This document shows positions 1 to 10,104 of a stretch of 64,000 nucleotides of DNA, piece by piece. The translations under genes were made by a program, and so were the position numbers. The notes beneath the pieces were generated by a model. It worked only from the letters and a program-made list of their open reading frames with translations, made no database searches and was not told where the DNA came from. Position 1 is the stretch's first letter; the number at the start of each line of letters is the position of its first letter. This stretch comes from an uncultured Pelagibacteraceae bacterium (GTDB lineage: Bacteria > Pseudomonadota > Alphaproteobacteria > Pelagibacterales > Pelagibacteraceae). The stretch lies in contig CACNLV010000001.1 in assembly GCA_902621345.1 (NCBI GenBank), forward strand, positions 310,001 to 374,000, given 5' to 3'.

Positions 1-1
1 C

Positions 2-208
2 CATGATAAATTAAAACTTTATCAATTTCACTCAAAAGTTGCTAAACATTATTTTTGCTCAGATTGTGGAATTTATACTCATCATAATCCAAGAATAAAT
101 CCAGCAATGACAGGATTTAATGTTGGATGTATTGATGAAATAAATACTTTTGAAATGAAGGATGTTACGGTAAACGATGGTCAAAATCACCCATTAGATA
201 AAAAATAA
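2..208 (+). CDS. GFA/CENP-V-fold protein, C-terminal fragment
   Basis: The reading frame is open from the window edge and stops with TAA, so only the last 68 codons are visible and the start lies outside. The fragment has the zinc-binding pair CxxC in 'YFCSDCG' followed by 'THHNPR', then a short beta-rich tail. This looks like the C-terminal half of the GFA (glutathione-dependent formaldehyde-activating enzyme, Gfa/CENP-V) fold. Many proteins with this fold are not formaldehyde enzymes, so the substrate is unknown. The next gene begins 5 bases after the stop, so the two are probably co-transcribed. Family assignment is moderate because the other zinc cysteines cannot be seen. Confidence 0.6.
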   Translation, partial: HDKLKLYQFHSKVAKHYFCSDCGIYTHHNPRINPAMTGFNVGCIDEINTFEMKDVTVNDGQNHPLDKK

Positions 209-213
209 TTTTC

Positions 214-1143
214 ATGCAACAATTTAGCTTATGCTTTGGTAAGGTAAAAAAAGACTGTTTAAAGTTTATCAAATCTCAAGAGACAAAAGCTGACAAATTT
301 AAGAATAAAGAAAGAATGATTAAATTGTTCTTAATTCCATTATGTTTTTGGATAAGTAAAAAAGCCGAAAAGAAAAAACCTTATTTTGTGGGTTTAGCAG
401 GGGGTCAAGGAACAGGTAAAACTACAATTAGTTCTTTAATAAGAATTATCTTAACAAAATACTTTAAATTAAATGTTTTTAGAATTTCAATAGATGACTT
501 TTATAAAACAAGAAAAGAACGTAAAAATTTATCAAACAGAGTTCATTCTATGCTTTTAACAAGAGGAGTTCCAGGAACTCATGACATTGATATGATGTTA
601 AATTTCTTTAAAAAAGCAAAAAGCAATAAATTTAAAAGACTAAAATTACCAACATTTAATAAAGCCATAGATGACAGATTTAATAAAAAATACTGGTACG
701 ATTTAAAGGACAGACCAGATGTAATTATATTTGAGGGATGGTGTGTTGGAGCGAAATCTGAAAAAAATAGCTCATTAAAGAAAACAATCAATTCAATGGA
801 GAAGGCCAAGGATCAAAAACAGATCTGGAGAAAATATGTTAACGACCAATTGAAATCAAAATATAAAAAATTATATTCCCAATTGAATTGTTTAATTTAT
901 TTAAAAGCAAAAAATTTCAGTTTGCTCCAAAAATGGAGATTAAAACAAGAGAGAAAACTTTGGGTAAAAAGTAAAGTAAAATCAAACTTAAAGATTATGA
1001 GTAGAGGGGATGTAATTAATTTTATGCAAACGTATCAAAGAATTACGCAAAACATGTTCAAGAATATGCCTAAATATGCATCAATTATATTCAATTTAAA
1101 TAGTAACCATCAGATCAAATCTGCATTATATAGAAACAAATGA
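214..1143 (+). CDS. D-glycerate 3-kinase-like P-loop kinase
   Basis: This cytoplasmic P-loop kinase of 309 residues resembles the GLYK/YggC branch of the uridine kinase-like fold, which phosphorylates D-glycerate to 3-phosphoglycerate and so feeds glycerate from glycolate/glyoxylate or serine breakdown into central metabolism. A Walker A motif 'GGQGTGKT' lies at residues 63-70. It is followed by 'SIDDFYKTR' and 'LTRGVPGTHDI', which are typical of this family, and a Walker B-like 'DVIIFEGW' around residue 175. The first 55 residues are basic and less conserved. The stop overlaps the tolC start (ATGA). Substrate is inferred from family resemblance only; a pantothenate- or uridine-kinase relative is less likely. 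Confidence 0.72.
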   Translation: MQQFSLCFGKVKKDCLKFIKSQETKADKFKNKERMIKLFLIPLCFWISKKAEKKKPYFVGLAGGQGTGKTTISSLIRIILTKYFKLNVFRISIDDFYKTRKERKNLSNRVHSMLLTRGVPGTHDIDMMLNFFKKAKSNKFKRLKLPTFNKAIDDRFNKKYWYDLKDRPDVIIFEGWCVGAKSEKNSSLKKTINSMEKAKDQKQIWRKYVNDQLKSKYKKLYSQLNCLIYLKAKNFSLLQKWRLKQERKLWVKSKVKSNLKIMSRGDVINFMQTYQRITQNMFKNMPKYASIIFNLNSNHQIKSALYRNK

Positions 1144-2438
1144 AAAAATTTTTAATTATCATTCTTAGTAATTTATTTATAATTTCTAATTTAAGTGCTG
1201 AAACATTTACTGCAGCTCTAAAAAAAGCTTATAAAAATAATTCTGAATTAAATGCTGAAAGAGAAAATATTAGTATTTCGGAACAAGAACTTAAAATCTC
1301 AATGAGTTCCTATTTTCCAACAATTACTCTAGAGGGATCAAAGAGCCAAGATGAGACTGACAAATTAACAAATAGAAATGGGTCAAATGCCACAATTACT
1401 GATGTAGATACAGAAACTAAATCTATTTCAGTTACTCAAACATTATTTGATTTTGGTAGAGGCGCTGATTTGTCAAAAAGTAAAATTGGTATCAATTTAG
1501 CTAAAGCAAAACTTTTAAAAAAAGAGCAAGATATTTTATATAAAACTGTAGCAGCGTATACCGGGTTAATTTCAGCGAATGAAAAATTAGAAATTAATAG
1601 AGCTAACGTTGAGCTTCTAAGTAGACAAGTTGAAACTGATAGAATTAGACTTGAAAGAGGTCAAATTAGTTTATCAGATGTTTCACAATCAGAGTCATCG
1701 TTAGCTGGCGCAGAAGCAAGTTTCATTCAAGCACAAAGTGACCTTTTAACTAGCAAGTTGAATTATGAAAATATTATTGGACCTTTAGGTAATGCTCAGT
1801 CATTAGATAAAAGTTCAATAATGAGTTACCAAATACCAGGCAGTTTAAATTCAGCTATTGAACAATCTAAAAAAAGTAATCCAGATTTAATTATTGCTGA
1901 AATGGAATATGAACAATCGAAAAAAGATACATCGATTGCAAGATCAGAATTGGTACCAACTGCAAAATTATCTTTAGAAAAGTCCTACTCAGATGACTTT
2001 AGCGCTACTTACGATGAGAGAGATAAAGAAACTTTAAAAGCAACTGTTACTTGGCCATTTTATTCAGGTGGAAAAAATCTGGCATCGTTAAATAAAAATA
2101 AGAATATAGAAAATAGATCACGTTTAACTTTAGACAGTGAGATTAAACAAAATCAAACTAATGTAGCAAGTGCCTGGTCAAATTTTCAATCAAATAAAAG
2201 TTTGCTTAACTCTGTTCAATTGCAAGTAAGGGCAGCGGAAATTGCAAATGAAGGTATTACAGCAGAATATAATAGCGGTTCTTCTGGCAGAACTACTCTT
2301 GAAGTTATTCAATCTAATTCTCTTTTATTGAATGCTCAAATTTCTTTAGCCGATTCTGAGAGAAACTTTATTCTTTCTCAATTTAATTTGCTTAAATCTA
2401 TCGGTTTACTCAATAGTGATTATCTAAAATTACGATAA
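1140..2438 (+). CDS. tolC: TolC family outer membrane efflux protein
   Basis: This is an outer membrane channel protein that would form a trimer and join an inner-membrane pump and periplasmic adaptor to export small molecules or proteins. The 432-residue product begins with a signal peptide (cleavage plausible after 'NLSA' near residue 20). It then shows the two-repeat, helix-rich OEP layout, with 'VTQTLFDFGRG' in the first repeat and the matching 'ATVTWPFYSGGKN' in the second; these are the beta-barrel strands preceding the long coiled helices. Length is normal for TolC. It overlaps the upstream kinase gene by 4 bases. No adaptor or RND efflux partner of the AcrAB type is adjacent, so its pump must be encoded elsewhere. 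Confidence 0.88.
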   Translation: MKKFLIIILSNLFIISNLSAETFTAALKKAYKNNSELNAERENISISEQELKISMSSYFPTITLEGSKSQDETDKLTNRNGSNATITDVDTETKSISVTQTLFDFGRGADLSKSKIGINLAKAKLLKKEQDILYKTVAAYTGLISANEKLEINRANVELLSRQVETDRIRLERGQISLSDVSQSESSLAGAEASFIQAQSDLLTSKLNYENIIGPLGNAQSLDKSSIMSYQIPGSLNSAIEQSKKSNPDLIIAEMEYEQSKKDTSIARSELVPTAKLSLEKSYSDDFSATYDERDKETLKATVTWPFYSGGKNLASLNKNKNIENRSRLTLDSEIKQNQTNVASAWSNFQSNKSLLNSVQLQVRAAEIANEGITAEYNSGSSGRTTLEVIQSNSLLLNAQISLADSERNFILSQFNLLKSIGLLNSDYLKLR

Positions 2439-2470
2439 AAAGAGGCTTTTTAGGCTAAAATAAATAAATC

Positions 2471-2509
2471 TTGCTAATGAGAACAAAATGTGTACATTTA
2501 TTTTATGAT
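2471..2509 (+). promoter_or_regulatory. Putative recA promoter with SOS-like box
   Basis: In the 106-base gap before recA there is a TATGAT (2504-2509) and a TTGCTA (2471-2476). The spacing is not ideal for one sigma-70 promoter, since TTGCTA fits better with TACATT at 2493-2498. Between them lies GAAC-N7-GTAC (2481-2495), one mismatch from the direct-repeat GAAC-N7-GAAC form of the alphaproteobacterial LexA site. Location is right for SOS control, but the match is imperfect and no lexA is in the window. Confidence 0.3.
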
Positions 2510-2544
2510 TCGAGTGTTAAAAAACGTAAAAAAAAAGGCAAAAA

Positions 2545-3693
2545 ATGACTAAAAATAACTTAAAAGTAGTTAAATCTACTAAAAATCAGGAATTGGAAAA
2601 TAAAGAGAAAAATAAGGCTTTAGAAGCTGCAATCAGCCAAATCACAGATAATTTTGGAAAAGGTTCAGTAATGAAGCTCGGTGAAAAAAGAGCTATGGAT
2701 ATCGAGTCGGTATCTACTGGATCTTTAAGTTTAGATTTAGCTTTAGGAATAGGTGGATTACCTAAAGGCAGAATTATTGAAGTTTACGGACCAGAGTCTT
2801 CTGGAAAAACAACATTAGCATTACAAGTTGTTGCTGAAGCTCAAAAAGCAGGTGGAATTTGTGCATTCGTTGATGCAGAGCATGCTTTAGATCCAGTTTA
2901 CGCAAAGAAATTAGGTGTAAATACTGAAGAGCTTTTAATCTCTCAACCAGATGCAGGTGAGCAAGCTTTAGAAATCGCTGATACGTTAGTAAAATCAGGC
3001 TCTATTTCAGTTATCGTAATTGACTCTGTTGCAGCTTTAACTCCAAAAGCTGAAATTGAAGGAGAGATGGGAGATCATCATGTTGGTCTTCAATCAAGAT
3101 TAATGAGTCAGGCTTTAAGAAAATTAACTGGTTCAATTTCAAATACAAACACAATGATGATTTTCATTAACCAAATTAGAATGAAAATTGGAGTTATGTT
3201 TGGAAGTCCAGAAACAACATCAGGTGGAAATGCACTTAAGTTTTATTCATCTGTAAGAATGGATATTAGAAGAATTGGAGCCATCAAAGATAAAGATGAA
3301 ATTATTGGTAATACTACAAGAGTAAAAGTAGTTAAGAATAAAGTTGCACCACCATTTAAAGTTGTTGAGTTTGACTTAATGTATGGTAAAGGAATTAGCA
3401 AAATGGGTGAGTTAGTCGACCTAGGTGCTAAAGCTGATATTATTGAAAAATCAGGAGCATGGTATGCTTATAAGGGTGAAAAGATAGGTCAAGGTAGAGA
3501 AAATGCAAAAACTTATCTTGCACAAAACCCTAATGTTGCTGCAGAAATAGAAATGGCAATTAGAGAAAAAGCTGGTGTGATTTCAAAGAAAATTGAGGGA
3601 AATCCACTAAGTCCTGAAAAAATTGAAAAGGAGAAGAAAGTAGCTGAAAATGAAGAGGCTGCAAAAGAGACTACTCCTACCAAAAAGAACTAG
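2545..3693 (+). CDS. recA: Recombinase RecA
   Basis: RecA forms ATP-dependent filaments on single-stranded DNA, catalyses strand exchange and, where LexA exists, triggers its self-cleavage. The 382-residue protein has Walker A 'GPESSGKT' near residue 82, the RecA signature 'ALKFYSSVR', '[14 protein letters not shown]' of the L2 region and the C-terminal acidic/basic tail. It is about 30 residues longer than the E. coli protein: roughly 20 extra lysine/asparagine-rich residues precede the conserved helix '[11 protein letters not shown]', and the C-terminus is K/E rich. The start is the first ATG, preceded by an AAGGCAAAAA stretch. It is monocistronic: a clear hairpin follows the stop. Confidence 0.98.
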   Translation: MTKNNLKVVKSTKNQELENKEKNKALEAAISQITDNFGKGSVMKLGEKRAMDIESVSTGSLSLDLALGIGGLPKGRIIEVYGPESSGKTTLALQVVAEAQKAGGICAFVDAEHALDPVYAKKLGVNTEELLISQPDAGEQALEIADTLVKSGSISVIVIDSVAALTPKAEIEGEMGDHHVGLQSRLMSQALRKLTGSISNTNTMMIFINQIRMKIGVMFGSPETTSGGNALKFYSSVRMDIRRIGAIKDKDEIIGNTTRVKVVKNKVAPPFKVVEFDLMYGKGISKMGELVDLGAKADIIEKSGAWYAYKGEKIGQGRENAKTYLAQNPNVAAEIEMAIREKAGVISKKIEGNPLSPEKIEKEKKVAENEEAAKETTPTKKN

Positions 3694-3717
3694 AATTAAA
3701 GGTCATCTTTAAATTAT

Positions 3718-3742
3718 AAAGGCGCTTATAATAAGCGCCTTT
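3718..3742 (+). terminator. Hairpin terminator after recA
   Basis: A perfect inverted repeat AAAGGCGCTTAT / ATAAGCGCCTTT, 12 bases each arm around a single central base, sits 25 bases after the recA stop. The downstream tract is TTTCCCCC rather than a long T run, so it may work bidirectionally or as an RNA-stabilising end. It is the most GC-rich hairpin in the window and lies between two single-direction genes, which fits termination of recA before alaS. Confidence 0.75.
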
Positions 3743-3793
3743 CCCCCTTCATCCCTAACTAGACATAAAACAAAAAAGCTGTATTTTAAAAAT

Positions 3794-6460
3794 ATGGCAG
3801 ACAAATCATTAAATGAAATAAGAAGCACGTTCTTAAAATACTTTGAAAAGAATGATCATAAGATTGTTGAGTCCAGTAATTTAGTGCCAAATAATGACCC
3901 AACACTAATGTTTGCTAATTCTGGAATGGTGCAATTTAAAAATGTATTTACTGGTTTAGAGAAAAGAGATTATCAAAGAGCAACCACTTCTCAAAAATGC
4001 GTAAGGGCAGGTGGTAAACATAATGATTTAGAAAATGTTGGTTATACCCCAAGACACCATACTTTTTTTGAAATGCTAGGAAATTTTTCTTTTGGAGATT
4101 ATTTCAAAGAAAGAGGAATAGAACTAGCGTGGAATTTAATAACTAAAGACTTTGGCCTTGATAAAAATAGGCTTTATGTAACTGTTTTTCATGAGGATGA
4201 CGAGGCTTTTAATTTTTGGAAGAAAATTGCAGGTTTTAGTGATGATAAAATAATTAGAATTGCAACGTCAGATAACTTCTGGTCAATGGGTGAAACTGGG
4301 CCATGTGGTCCTTGTTCAGAAATATTTTACGACCATGGTGATCATTTAAAAGGAGGATTGCCAGGAACTAAAGATCAAGATGGTGATCGTTTTATTGAAA
4401 TTTGGAACTTAGTCTTTATGCAGTATGAGCAAGTCTCAAAAGATAAAAGAATAGACCTGCCAAAACCGTCTGTCGATACAGGAATGGGATTAGAAAGAAT
4501 TGCAGCTCTTTTACAAGGAACACACGATAATTATCAAACTGATCATTTTAAGAAATTAATAAGTTCAATATCTGAAGTTACAAAAGTCAAACAAGAAGAT
4601 AAAAATATATCAAGTTTTAGAGTAATTGCTGATCACTTAAGAGCAAGCTCATTTCTTTTAGCTGAAGGTGTTTTGCCCTCAAATGAAGGTCGTGGATATG
4701 TTCTTAGAAGAATAATGAGAAGAGGTATGAGACACTCTCATTTATTAGGATCTAAAGAACCAATATTTTTCAAAATTTTTGAGGCTTTAAAAAATGAAAT
4801 GTCAGGAAATTATCCAGAATTAGAAAGATCAGAGTCATTAATTCGAGAAACATTAAAAATGGAGGAGGAAAAATTTTTAGTTTTACTTGATAGAGGAATT
4901 AAAATTTTAAATGATGAAATTTCAAAAATAGATAAAATCTTACCAGGAGATGTGGCGTTCAAATTATATGATACTTACGGTTTCCCATTAGATCTGACTG
5001 AAGATATTTTAAAAAATAAATCATTAACAGTTGATCATAAAAAATTTGATCAACTAATGAAAAATAGCAAAGAACTTGCTAAAAAAAATTGGAAAGGTTC
5101 AGGTGACAGTTCAGAAGAAGCAATTTGGTTTTCAATCAAAGATAAAATTGGTCCAACTGAATTTTTAGGTTACGAGTCTAATCAATCAGAGGGAGTTATA
5201 TTAAATTTGATTAAGGATAATAGCGAAGTAAAATCATTATCCACTGGTGAAGAAGGAATGATAATAACAAATCAAACTCCTTTTTATGGTGAGTCCGGTG
5301 GACAACTTGGAGACAAAGGCACAATAGTTTCAGGAAACTCAGTTTTTGAGGTTGAGGATACACAGAAGAAACTTGGCAATTTATTTGTTCATTATGGTTC
5401 GTTAAAAACAGGCTCAATAAAAGTGGGTGATGCTGTTGAATTAAAAATTGATATTGAAAGAAGAGCAAATCTAAAAGCTTATCACTCAGCAACACATCTT
5501 CTTCATGAATCTTTAAGACGAACACTTGGGAAACATGTTATGCAAAAAGGTTCACTTGTTGCACCAGATCGTTTGAGATTTGATTTTAGCCATATGAAAC
5601 CAATTACAAATGAAGAGCTAGAAACTATTGATAAATTGGTAAATGAATATGTGAAAAATAATACTGAAGTAACGACTAGAATTATGACACCCAAAGCAGC
5701 TATTGAAAAAGGTGCTCTAGCATTTTTTGGAGAAAAGTATGGTGAGGAAGTAAGGGTGGTATCTATGGGCAAAGAAAAAGAAGCATATTTTTCAACAGAA
5801 TTATGCGGTGGAACCCACGTTAGAAACACCGGCGATATAGGAAAATTTAAAACCGTAAGTCAGTCTTCTATAGCAGCAGGTGTTAGAAGAGTAGAAGCAT
5901 TAAGAGATAAACAATTAGATGAATATATTAAAAATAAAGAAAAAGCATCAACACTCTCAATTCAGAAAGATGAAGATACAATTAAAGAATTATCATCTCA
6001 AATTATAAAACTTGGTGGTAAGCCAAATATAGAAAGTAAAGATCTTAAGGAACTTATTAAAAATCTCACAAGACAACTTGATCAACTTAATGTGAACTCA
6101 GTTCTAAAAGACAAAACAAAAAATATTATTAATGATCAGAAAATTAAAGATATAAAAGTAAGATTTCAAAAAGTTATTGATCTACCACCTAAAGATTTAA
6201 GAAAACTTGTTGATAATGGAAAAAAAGAATTAGGTGATGGTATTATAATTGTATTTGCTACTAATGAGGATAAAGTTGGACTAGCTGTAGGTATAACTGA
6301 AAAATTAGTGGATAAATATGATGCAGTTAAATTTGCTAAATTAGGTTCAGAGACTATTGGTGGCAAAGGTGGAGGCGGAAGAAAAGATTTTGCTCAAGCT
6401 GGTGGTCAGGACCAAAATAAGATTGATGAAGCTTTCGATAAGATAAAGTCTTTAATTTAA
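3794..6460 (+). CDS. alaS: Alanyl-tRNA synthetase
   Basis: This class II synthetase charges tRNA-Ala with alanine and edits mischarged Ser/Gly-tRNA. The 888 residues are full length. They contain the N-terminal catalytic core with '[18 protein letters not shown]' (motif 2 region), 'GMGLERI' (motif 3), the editing-domain zinc site 'HSATHLLH' with the later 'CGGTHV', a linker coiled coil, and the C-Ala domain ending in '[16 protein letters not shown]'. The gene stands alone after the recA hairpin. Its last 9 bases overlap the stop region of the convergent icd gene, leaving no space for a separate terminator. Confidence 0.98.
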   Translation: MADKSLNEIRSTFLKYFEKNDHKIVESSNLVPNNDPTLMFANSGMVQFKNVFTGLEKRDYQRATTSQKCVRAGGKHNDLENVGYTPRHHTFFEMLGNFSFGDYFKERGIELAWNLITKDFGLDKNRLYVTVFHEDDEAFNFWKKIAGFSDDKIIRIATSDNFWSMGETGPCGPCSEIFYDHGDHLKGGLPGTKDQDGDRFIEIWNLVFMQYEQVSKDKRIDLPKPSVDTGMGLERIAALLQGTHDNYQTDHFKKLISSISEVTKVKQEDKNISSFRVIADHLRASSFLLAEGVLPSNEGRGYVLRRIMRRGMRHSHLLGSKEPIFFKIFEALKNEMSGNYPELERSESLIRETLKMEEEKFLVLLDRGIKILNDEISKIDKILPGDVAFKLYDTYGFPLDLTEDILKNKSLTVDHKKFDQLMKNSKELAKKNWKGSGDSSEEAIWFSIKDKIGPTEFLGYESNQSEGVILNLIKDNSEVKSLSTGEEGMIITNQTPFYGESGGQLGDKGTIVSGNSVFEVEDTQKKLGNLFVHYGSLKTGSIKVGDAVELKIDIERRANLKAYHSATHLLHESLRRTLGKHVMQKGSLVAPDRLRFDFSHMKPITNEELETIDKLVNEYVKNNTEVTTRIMTPKAAIEKGALAFFGEKYGEEVRVVSMGKEKEAYFSTELCGGTHVRNTGDIGKFKTVSQSSIAAGVRRVEALRDKQLDEYIKNKEKASTLSIQKDEDTIKELSSQIIKLGGKPNIESKDLKELIKNLTRQLDQLNVNSVLKDKTKNIINDQKIKDIKVRFQKVIDLPPKDLRKLVDNGKKELGDGIIIVFATNEDKVGLAVGITEKLVDKYDAVKFAKLGSETIGGKGGGGRKDFAQAGGQDQNKIDEAFDKIKSLI

Positions 6461-7666
6461 TTTTTTTTTCAAATTACTATCAATTACATCCAAGAACTGA
6501 TTAGTAGTTAAATATTTACTCGAAGGTCCAACTAGTAATGCAAGATCTTTAGTCATCAAACCGTTTTCAACACATTCGACGCAAACTTTTTCGATCGTAT
6601 TTGCAAAACTTATAAGTTCATTATTTCCATCTAATTTACCTCGATGAGCTAAGCCTCTAGTCCAAGCAAATATAGATGCGATAGGGTTTGTGGATGTTTC
6701 TTTACCTTGTTGATACATACGATAATGTCTAGTAACAGTACCATGAGCTGCTTCAGCCTCCATTACTTTACCATCTGGAGTTAATAATGTACTAGTCATT
6801 AGACCTAAAGAACCATAGCCCTGGGCCATTGTATCAGACTGCACATCGCCATCGTAGTTTTTACATGCCCAGATATATTTTCCACTCCATTTCATTGCAC
6901 ATGCAACCATGTCATCAATTAATCTGTGTTCGTATGTAATTTTAGCATCATTAAATTGTTTCTTAAATTCTTTATTGAATATTTCCTCAAAAATATCTTT
7001 AAATCTTCCATCATACTTTTTTAGGATTGTATTCTTAGTTGATAAATATACTGGCCACTTCTTTATCAATCCATAGCTGAAACAAGATCTAGCAAAATCT
7101 TCAATCGATTTATCTAAATTATACATTGAAAGGGCAACTCCCGGACCTGTAAAATTAAATACTTCATATTTGATTTCATCTTTGCCATCTTCAGAAGTCC
7201 ATTTTACTTCCATTTTACCTTTGCCCGGTACTTTAAAATCTGTAGCTCGATATTGATCTCCAAAAGCGTGTCTTCCAATAATTACAGGATCAGTCCAAGA
7301 TGGAACAAGTTTTGGAATATTTGAACAAATAATTGGCTCTCTAAAAACTGTGCCTCCAATAATATTTCTAATGGTACCGTTTGGAGACCTCCACATTTTT
7401 TTTAATTTGAATTCTTCTACTCGAGCTTCGTCAGGCGTGATTGTTGCACATTTAATTCCTACACCAACTTTTTTAATTGCATTAGCTGCATCAATAGTTA
7501 TTTGATCATTTGACTTATCCCTGCTTTCCATACCGAGATCGTAATAATCAATGCCTAAATCTATATAAGGAAGAATTAATTTATTTTTGATAAATTCCCA
7601 GATTATTCTGGTCATTTCATCACCATCTAACTCTACAACTGGGTTTTTTACCTTTATTTTGCTCAC
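6452..7666 (-). CDS. icd: NADP-dependent isocitrate dehydrogenase
   Basis: The enzyme oxidatively decarboxylates isocitrate to 2-oxoglutarate with NADP+ in the TCA cycle, giving a main source of NADPH and of glutamate carbon. The 404-residue sequence is the eukaryotic-like dimeric type common in alphaproteobacteria: '[10 protein letters not shown]' at the N-terminus, '[12 protein letters not shown]' substrate loop, '[11 protein letters not shown]' with metal-binding aspartate, '[17 protein letters not shown]' and '[10 protein letters not shown]'. Length matches the family. It is a single gene facing alaS, with a good divergent promoter shared with psd. Confidence 0.97.
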   Translation of the reverse strand: MSKIKVKNPVVELDGDEMTRIIWEFIKNKLILPYIDLGIDYYDLGMESRDKSNDQITIDAANAIKKVGVGIKCATITPDEARVEEFKLKKMWRSPNGTIRNIIGGTVFREPIICSNIPKLVPSWTDPVIIGRHAFGDQYRATDFKVPGKGKMEVKWTSEDGKDEIKYEVFNFTGPGVALSMYNLDKSIEDFARSCFSYGLIKKWPVYLSTKNTILKKYDGRFKDIFEEIFNKEFKKQFNDAKITYEHRLIDDMVACAMKWSGKYIWACKNYDGDVQSDTMAQGYGSLGLMTSTLLTPDGKVMEAEAAHGTVTRHYRMYQQGKETSTNPIASIFAWTRGLAHRGKLDGNNELISFANTIEKVCVECVENGLMTKDLALLVGPSSKYLTTNQFLDVIDSNLKKKLN

Positions 7667-7687
7667 TTTATTTAACTATCTTAATAA

Positions 7688-7717
7688 TTGAATTTCGCAA
7701 TTTTATATACATATTAA
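7688..7717 (+). promoter_or_regulatory. Candidate promoter for psd-pssA
   Basis: TTGAAT (7688-7693), an 18-base spacer and TATTAA (7712-7717) lie just upstream of psd and overlap the opposing icd promoter. The leader would be only about 10-15 bases. Weak prediction in AT-rich sequence. Confidence 0.3.
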
Positions 7718-7732
7718 TGAAAAAATTATCAA
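7704..7732 (-). promoter_or_regulatory. Sigma-70-type promoter for icd
   Basis: Read on the minus strand there is TTGATA (7727-7732), a 17-base spacer, then TATATA (7704-7709). It lies about 38 bases from the icd start codon, leaving a leader of roughly 30 bases. Spacing is ideal and both hexamers differ from consensus at only one or two positions. In such AT-rich DNA chance matches are common, so this is a prediction. Confidence 0.5.
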
Positions 7733-7736
7733 ATAG

Positions 7737-8390
7737 ATGAATATGTTTAGCAAGATATTTCCAAAAATTCACGCTGAGGGTTATAAATTCTTAGTTATTG
7801 CAGGAATTATAACTATCATTTTTTATATTTTAAGCAGCTTCCTAGGATTGATTGGTTTAGTTTTAACAATCTGGGTTTACTATTTTTTTAGAGATCCGGA
7901 TAGAATAATTATTAATAATGACAATTATCTTGTAAGTCCTGCTGATGGAGAGGTAATCAAAGTTGAAGAGGTAGATGGCCCAAAAGAACTTGGTTTAGAA
8001 AATAAAAAATTTAAAAAAATTAGCATATTCATGAACGTTTTTGATTGTCATGTAAATAGAACTCCATGTAGTGGAAAAATTGAAGATATTTTATATAAAC
8101 CAGGAAAATTTGTAAATGCATCTTTAGATAAAGCAAGCGAAGACAATGAGAGAAATTATTACAAAATTAAAGATAGTCACGGTAATGATATCGTTGTTGT
8201 TCAAATAGCAGGATTAGTTGCAAGAAGAATTGTATGTGAGTCAAGCAAGGATCAAGATTTAAAACAAGGTGATAGAATCGGAATGATAAGATTTGGAAGT
8301 AGAGCAGATGTGTATTATGAAAATTATGAACCCCTTGTTCAAATTGGTCAAACTTCTATAGCTGGAGAAACATTGCTAGCTAAAAAATAA
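7737..8390 (+). CDS. psd: Phosphatidylserine decarboxylase (short PSD-A type)
   Basis: It converts phosphatidylserine to phosphatidylethanolamine at the inner membrane and depends on a pyruvoyl group made by self-cleavage. The 217-residue form is the short alphaproteobacterial type. Two hydrophobic helices occupy about residues 16-50. 'SPADGEV' (Asp70) and 'FDCHVNRTP' (His105) supply the processing/catalytic residues. The cleavage site is Gly-Ser at 187-188 in 'RFGSRADVY'. The stop is shared with the next start (TAATGG), so psd and pssA are translationally coupled and perform consecutive steps of PE synthesis. Confidence 0.95.
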   Translation: MNMFSKIFPKIHAEGYKFLVIAGIITIIFYILSSFLGLIGLVLTIWVYYFFRDPDRIIINNDNYLVSPADGEVIKVEEVDGPKELGLENKKFKKISIFMNVFDCHVNRTPCSGKIEDILYKPGKFVNASLDKASEDNERNYYKIKDSHGNDIVVVQIAGLVARRIVCESSKDQDLKQGDRIGMIRFGSRADVYYENYEPLVQIGQTSIAGETLLAKK

Positions 8391-9193
8391 TGGAACCGCA
8401 AAAAAAAAAATTTAAAATCGTAAGTGATAAAAAAAGCGCTAGAGTGATCTTACCGAATATGTTGACCTTAATAGGCGTTTGCATTGGATTAACATCTATA
8501 AGGTTTGCTTTAGATGGCAGATTTGAATTAGCTATCGTAGCAATTATTATAGCAGCTTTAATTGATGGCTTAGATGGAAGAATAGCTAGACTAATTAAGG
8601 GAACATCAAAAGTTGGTAAAGAATTAGATTCTTTAACAGACATGATAAGTTTTGGAGTTGCGCCTGCGTTTATCATGTTTTTTTGGAAACTAAATACACT
8701 TGGAAAATTTGGATGGTTATTATGTTTAATATATGTAATTTGTGTTGCCTTAAGGCTCGCACGATTTAATGTTAATTCAGTTAGTGAGCCTTCGTGGAGA
8801 GATAATTTTTTTGAGGGTGTACCATCTCCAGCTGGGGGAATTTTAGTGCTTACACCTTTAATTATAAGTTTAAGTGGATTTGAATTATATAAATTAAATT
8901 ACAACATAATCACACCGGTCTTTTTTATAGTTACCTCTTTTTTATTAATAAGTAAATTTCCAACTTATTCTTTCAAAAAGATAGTTATTCCTAGAAGAAC
9001 AACTATATTTCTGTTATTTGGCATTGTTCTATTTTTTGGATTATTACTTATATACACATTTAATGTAATTGCATTAAGTGCTGTCATTTATGTATTATTG
9101 TTGCCTATAAGTTTTCTTCATTATAAAAAAATTAAAAAGCAACATGAAAATGACAGAATTCAAGATGAAGATGATCTTGAAGATATACTTTAA
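8390..9193 (+). CDS. pssA: CDP-diacylglycerol-serine O-phosphatidyltransferase
   Basis: This integral membrane enzyme makes phosphatidylserine from CDP-diacylglycerol and serine, the step just before Psd. The CDP-alcohol phosphatidyltransferase signature DGxxxR...G...D...D is present as 'DGLDGRIAR' then 'GKELDSLTDMISFG' (residues about 63-92). About six to eight hydrophobic segments follow and the protein ends with an acidic cytoplasmic tail ('DRIQDEDDLEDIL'). Length 267 is normal for the PssA type II family. It abuts psd upstream and a glycosyltransferase downstream by one-base overlaps. Confidence 0.94.
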   Translation: MEPQKKKFKIVSDKKSARVILPNMLTLIGVCIGLTSIRFALDGRFELAIVAIIIAALIDGLDGRIARLIKGTSKVGKELDSLTDMISFGVAPAFIMFFWKLNTLGKFGWLLCLIYVICVALRLARFNVNSVSEPSWRDNFFEGVPSPAGGILVLTPLIISLSGFELYKLNYNIITPVFFIVTSFLLISKFPTYSFKKIVIPRRTTIFLLFGIVLFFGLLLIYTFNVIALSAVIYVLLLPISFLHYKKIKKQHENDRIQDEDDLEDIL

Positions 9194-10104
9194 TGAAAAA
9201 AAATGTAATTGTATCATTAGCTGATGCTAATTATTTTCCTCTATTAGATGAGTTGATTAATTCTATAAAGAAATTTAAAGAAAGTGAAGATGTTGCTATT
9301 TGTGTATTAGATGCAGGATTAACACAAGATCAAAAAGATTTATTGTCAAAAAAAGTAGATGAAATTAAAAAAGCAGATTGGGATATTGAAGTTCCAGAGT
9401 TTAAAGTAAATGGAAAAGAATGGTTAAAAAGTCAAGTCTCAAGGGCTTTTTTGCCAAAGTACTTCCCAAATTATGATAAATACTTATGGATTGATTGCGA
9501 TGCTTGGGTGAATAATTGGGAGTGTGTTGAATTATATTTTAAAGCTTGCGACAATGGTAAATTAGGTATCACACAGACGCTTGGGCCTGGATATAAAATA
9601 ATGTCGAAAGTTAATTGGCTATTTGGAAAATTAGCAATTATTAAATCACAAAATTTCAAACATGCAGTGAAATCTAAAATACCATATGATAAAGCAAGAA
9701 AATTAGCCTTTGCACCGCATATAAACATTGGTGTTTTTTCTTTGGAAAAAAATTCTCCTGGTTGGGAAAGTTGGCAGAATAATCTTAAGCAAACTTTAAA
9801 AGCAGGAAATATTTTCGGCTCTGAGGGATTAGCGATTAATATGTCAGTATATATTGATGATTTAGCTACAGAATTTTTACCACTTAATTGTAATTGGATT
9901 GCTAGTAATCTACTGCCAAAATATGATGAAATTAATAACACTTTCGTTGAACCATACTTACCCAATTATAAAATAGGTATAATGCACCTTGCAGCTGGTA
10001 TTTGGAAAGATGGTAAGGACATGAGGACAAACAAAAGTATTGAAATCGAGATCGAAACATTAAGTGATAAAAAAGTTAATAAAAGCTTAAGGTATAATAT
10101 TTAA
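9193..10104 (+). CDS. GT-A fold glycosyltransferase (GT8-like)
   Basis: This is a predicted cytoplasmic sugar transferase of 303 residues. The N-terminus 'MKKNVIVSLADANYFPLLDELINSI' matches the nucleotide-sugar binding beta-strand of GT-A enzymes. 'YLWIDCDAWV' (DxD at residues 101-103) is the likely metal/UDP-sugar site. 'APHINIGVFSLEK' near residue 175 and 'IGIMHLAAGIWKDG' near 270 resemble the acceptor and late metal-binding motifs of family 8-type enzymes. No signal or membrane segment is seen. Its place after psd-pssA suggests co-expression with lipid synthesis, but the acceptor (glycolipid, LPS core or other) cannot be deduced. Confidence 0.7.
   Translation: MKKNVIVSLADANYFPLLDELINSIKKFKESEDVAICVLDAGLTQDQKDLLSKKVDEIKKADWDIEVPEFKVNGKEWLKSQVSRAFLPKYFPNYDKYLWIDCDAWVNNWECVELYFKACDNGKLGITQTLGPGYKIMSKVNWLFGKLAIIKSQNFKHAVKSKIPYDKARKLAFAPHINIGVFSLEKNSPGWESWQNNLKQTLKAGNIFGSEGLAINMSVYIDDLATEFLPLNCNWIASNLLPKYDEINNTFVEPYLPNYKIGIMHLAAGIWKDGKDMRTNKSIEIEIETLSDKKVNKSLRYNI

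Noticed and set aside
2500-2520. tRNA-like 'GATTCGAGT' in the tolC-recA gap
   Set aside because: The 106-base gap has no acceptor stem or cloverleaf around it. No tRNA was found in any gap of the window.
9471-9965. 164-residue ORF on the minus strand
   Set aside because: Lies wholly within the glycosyltransferase gene, which has family motifs; the antisense product resembles nothing.
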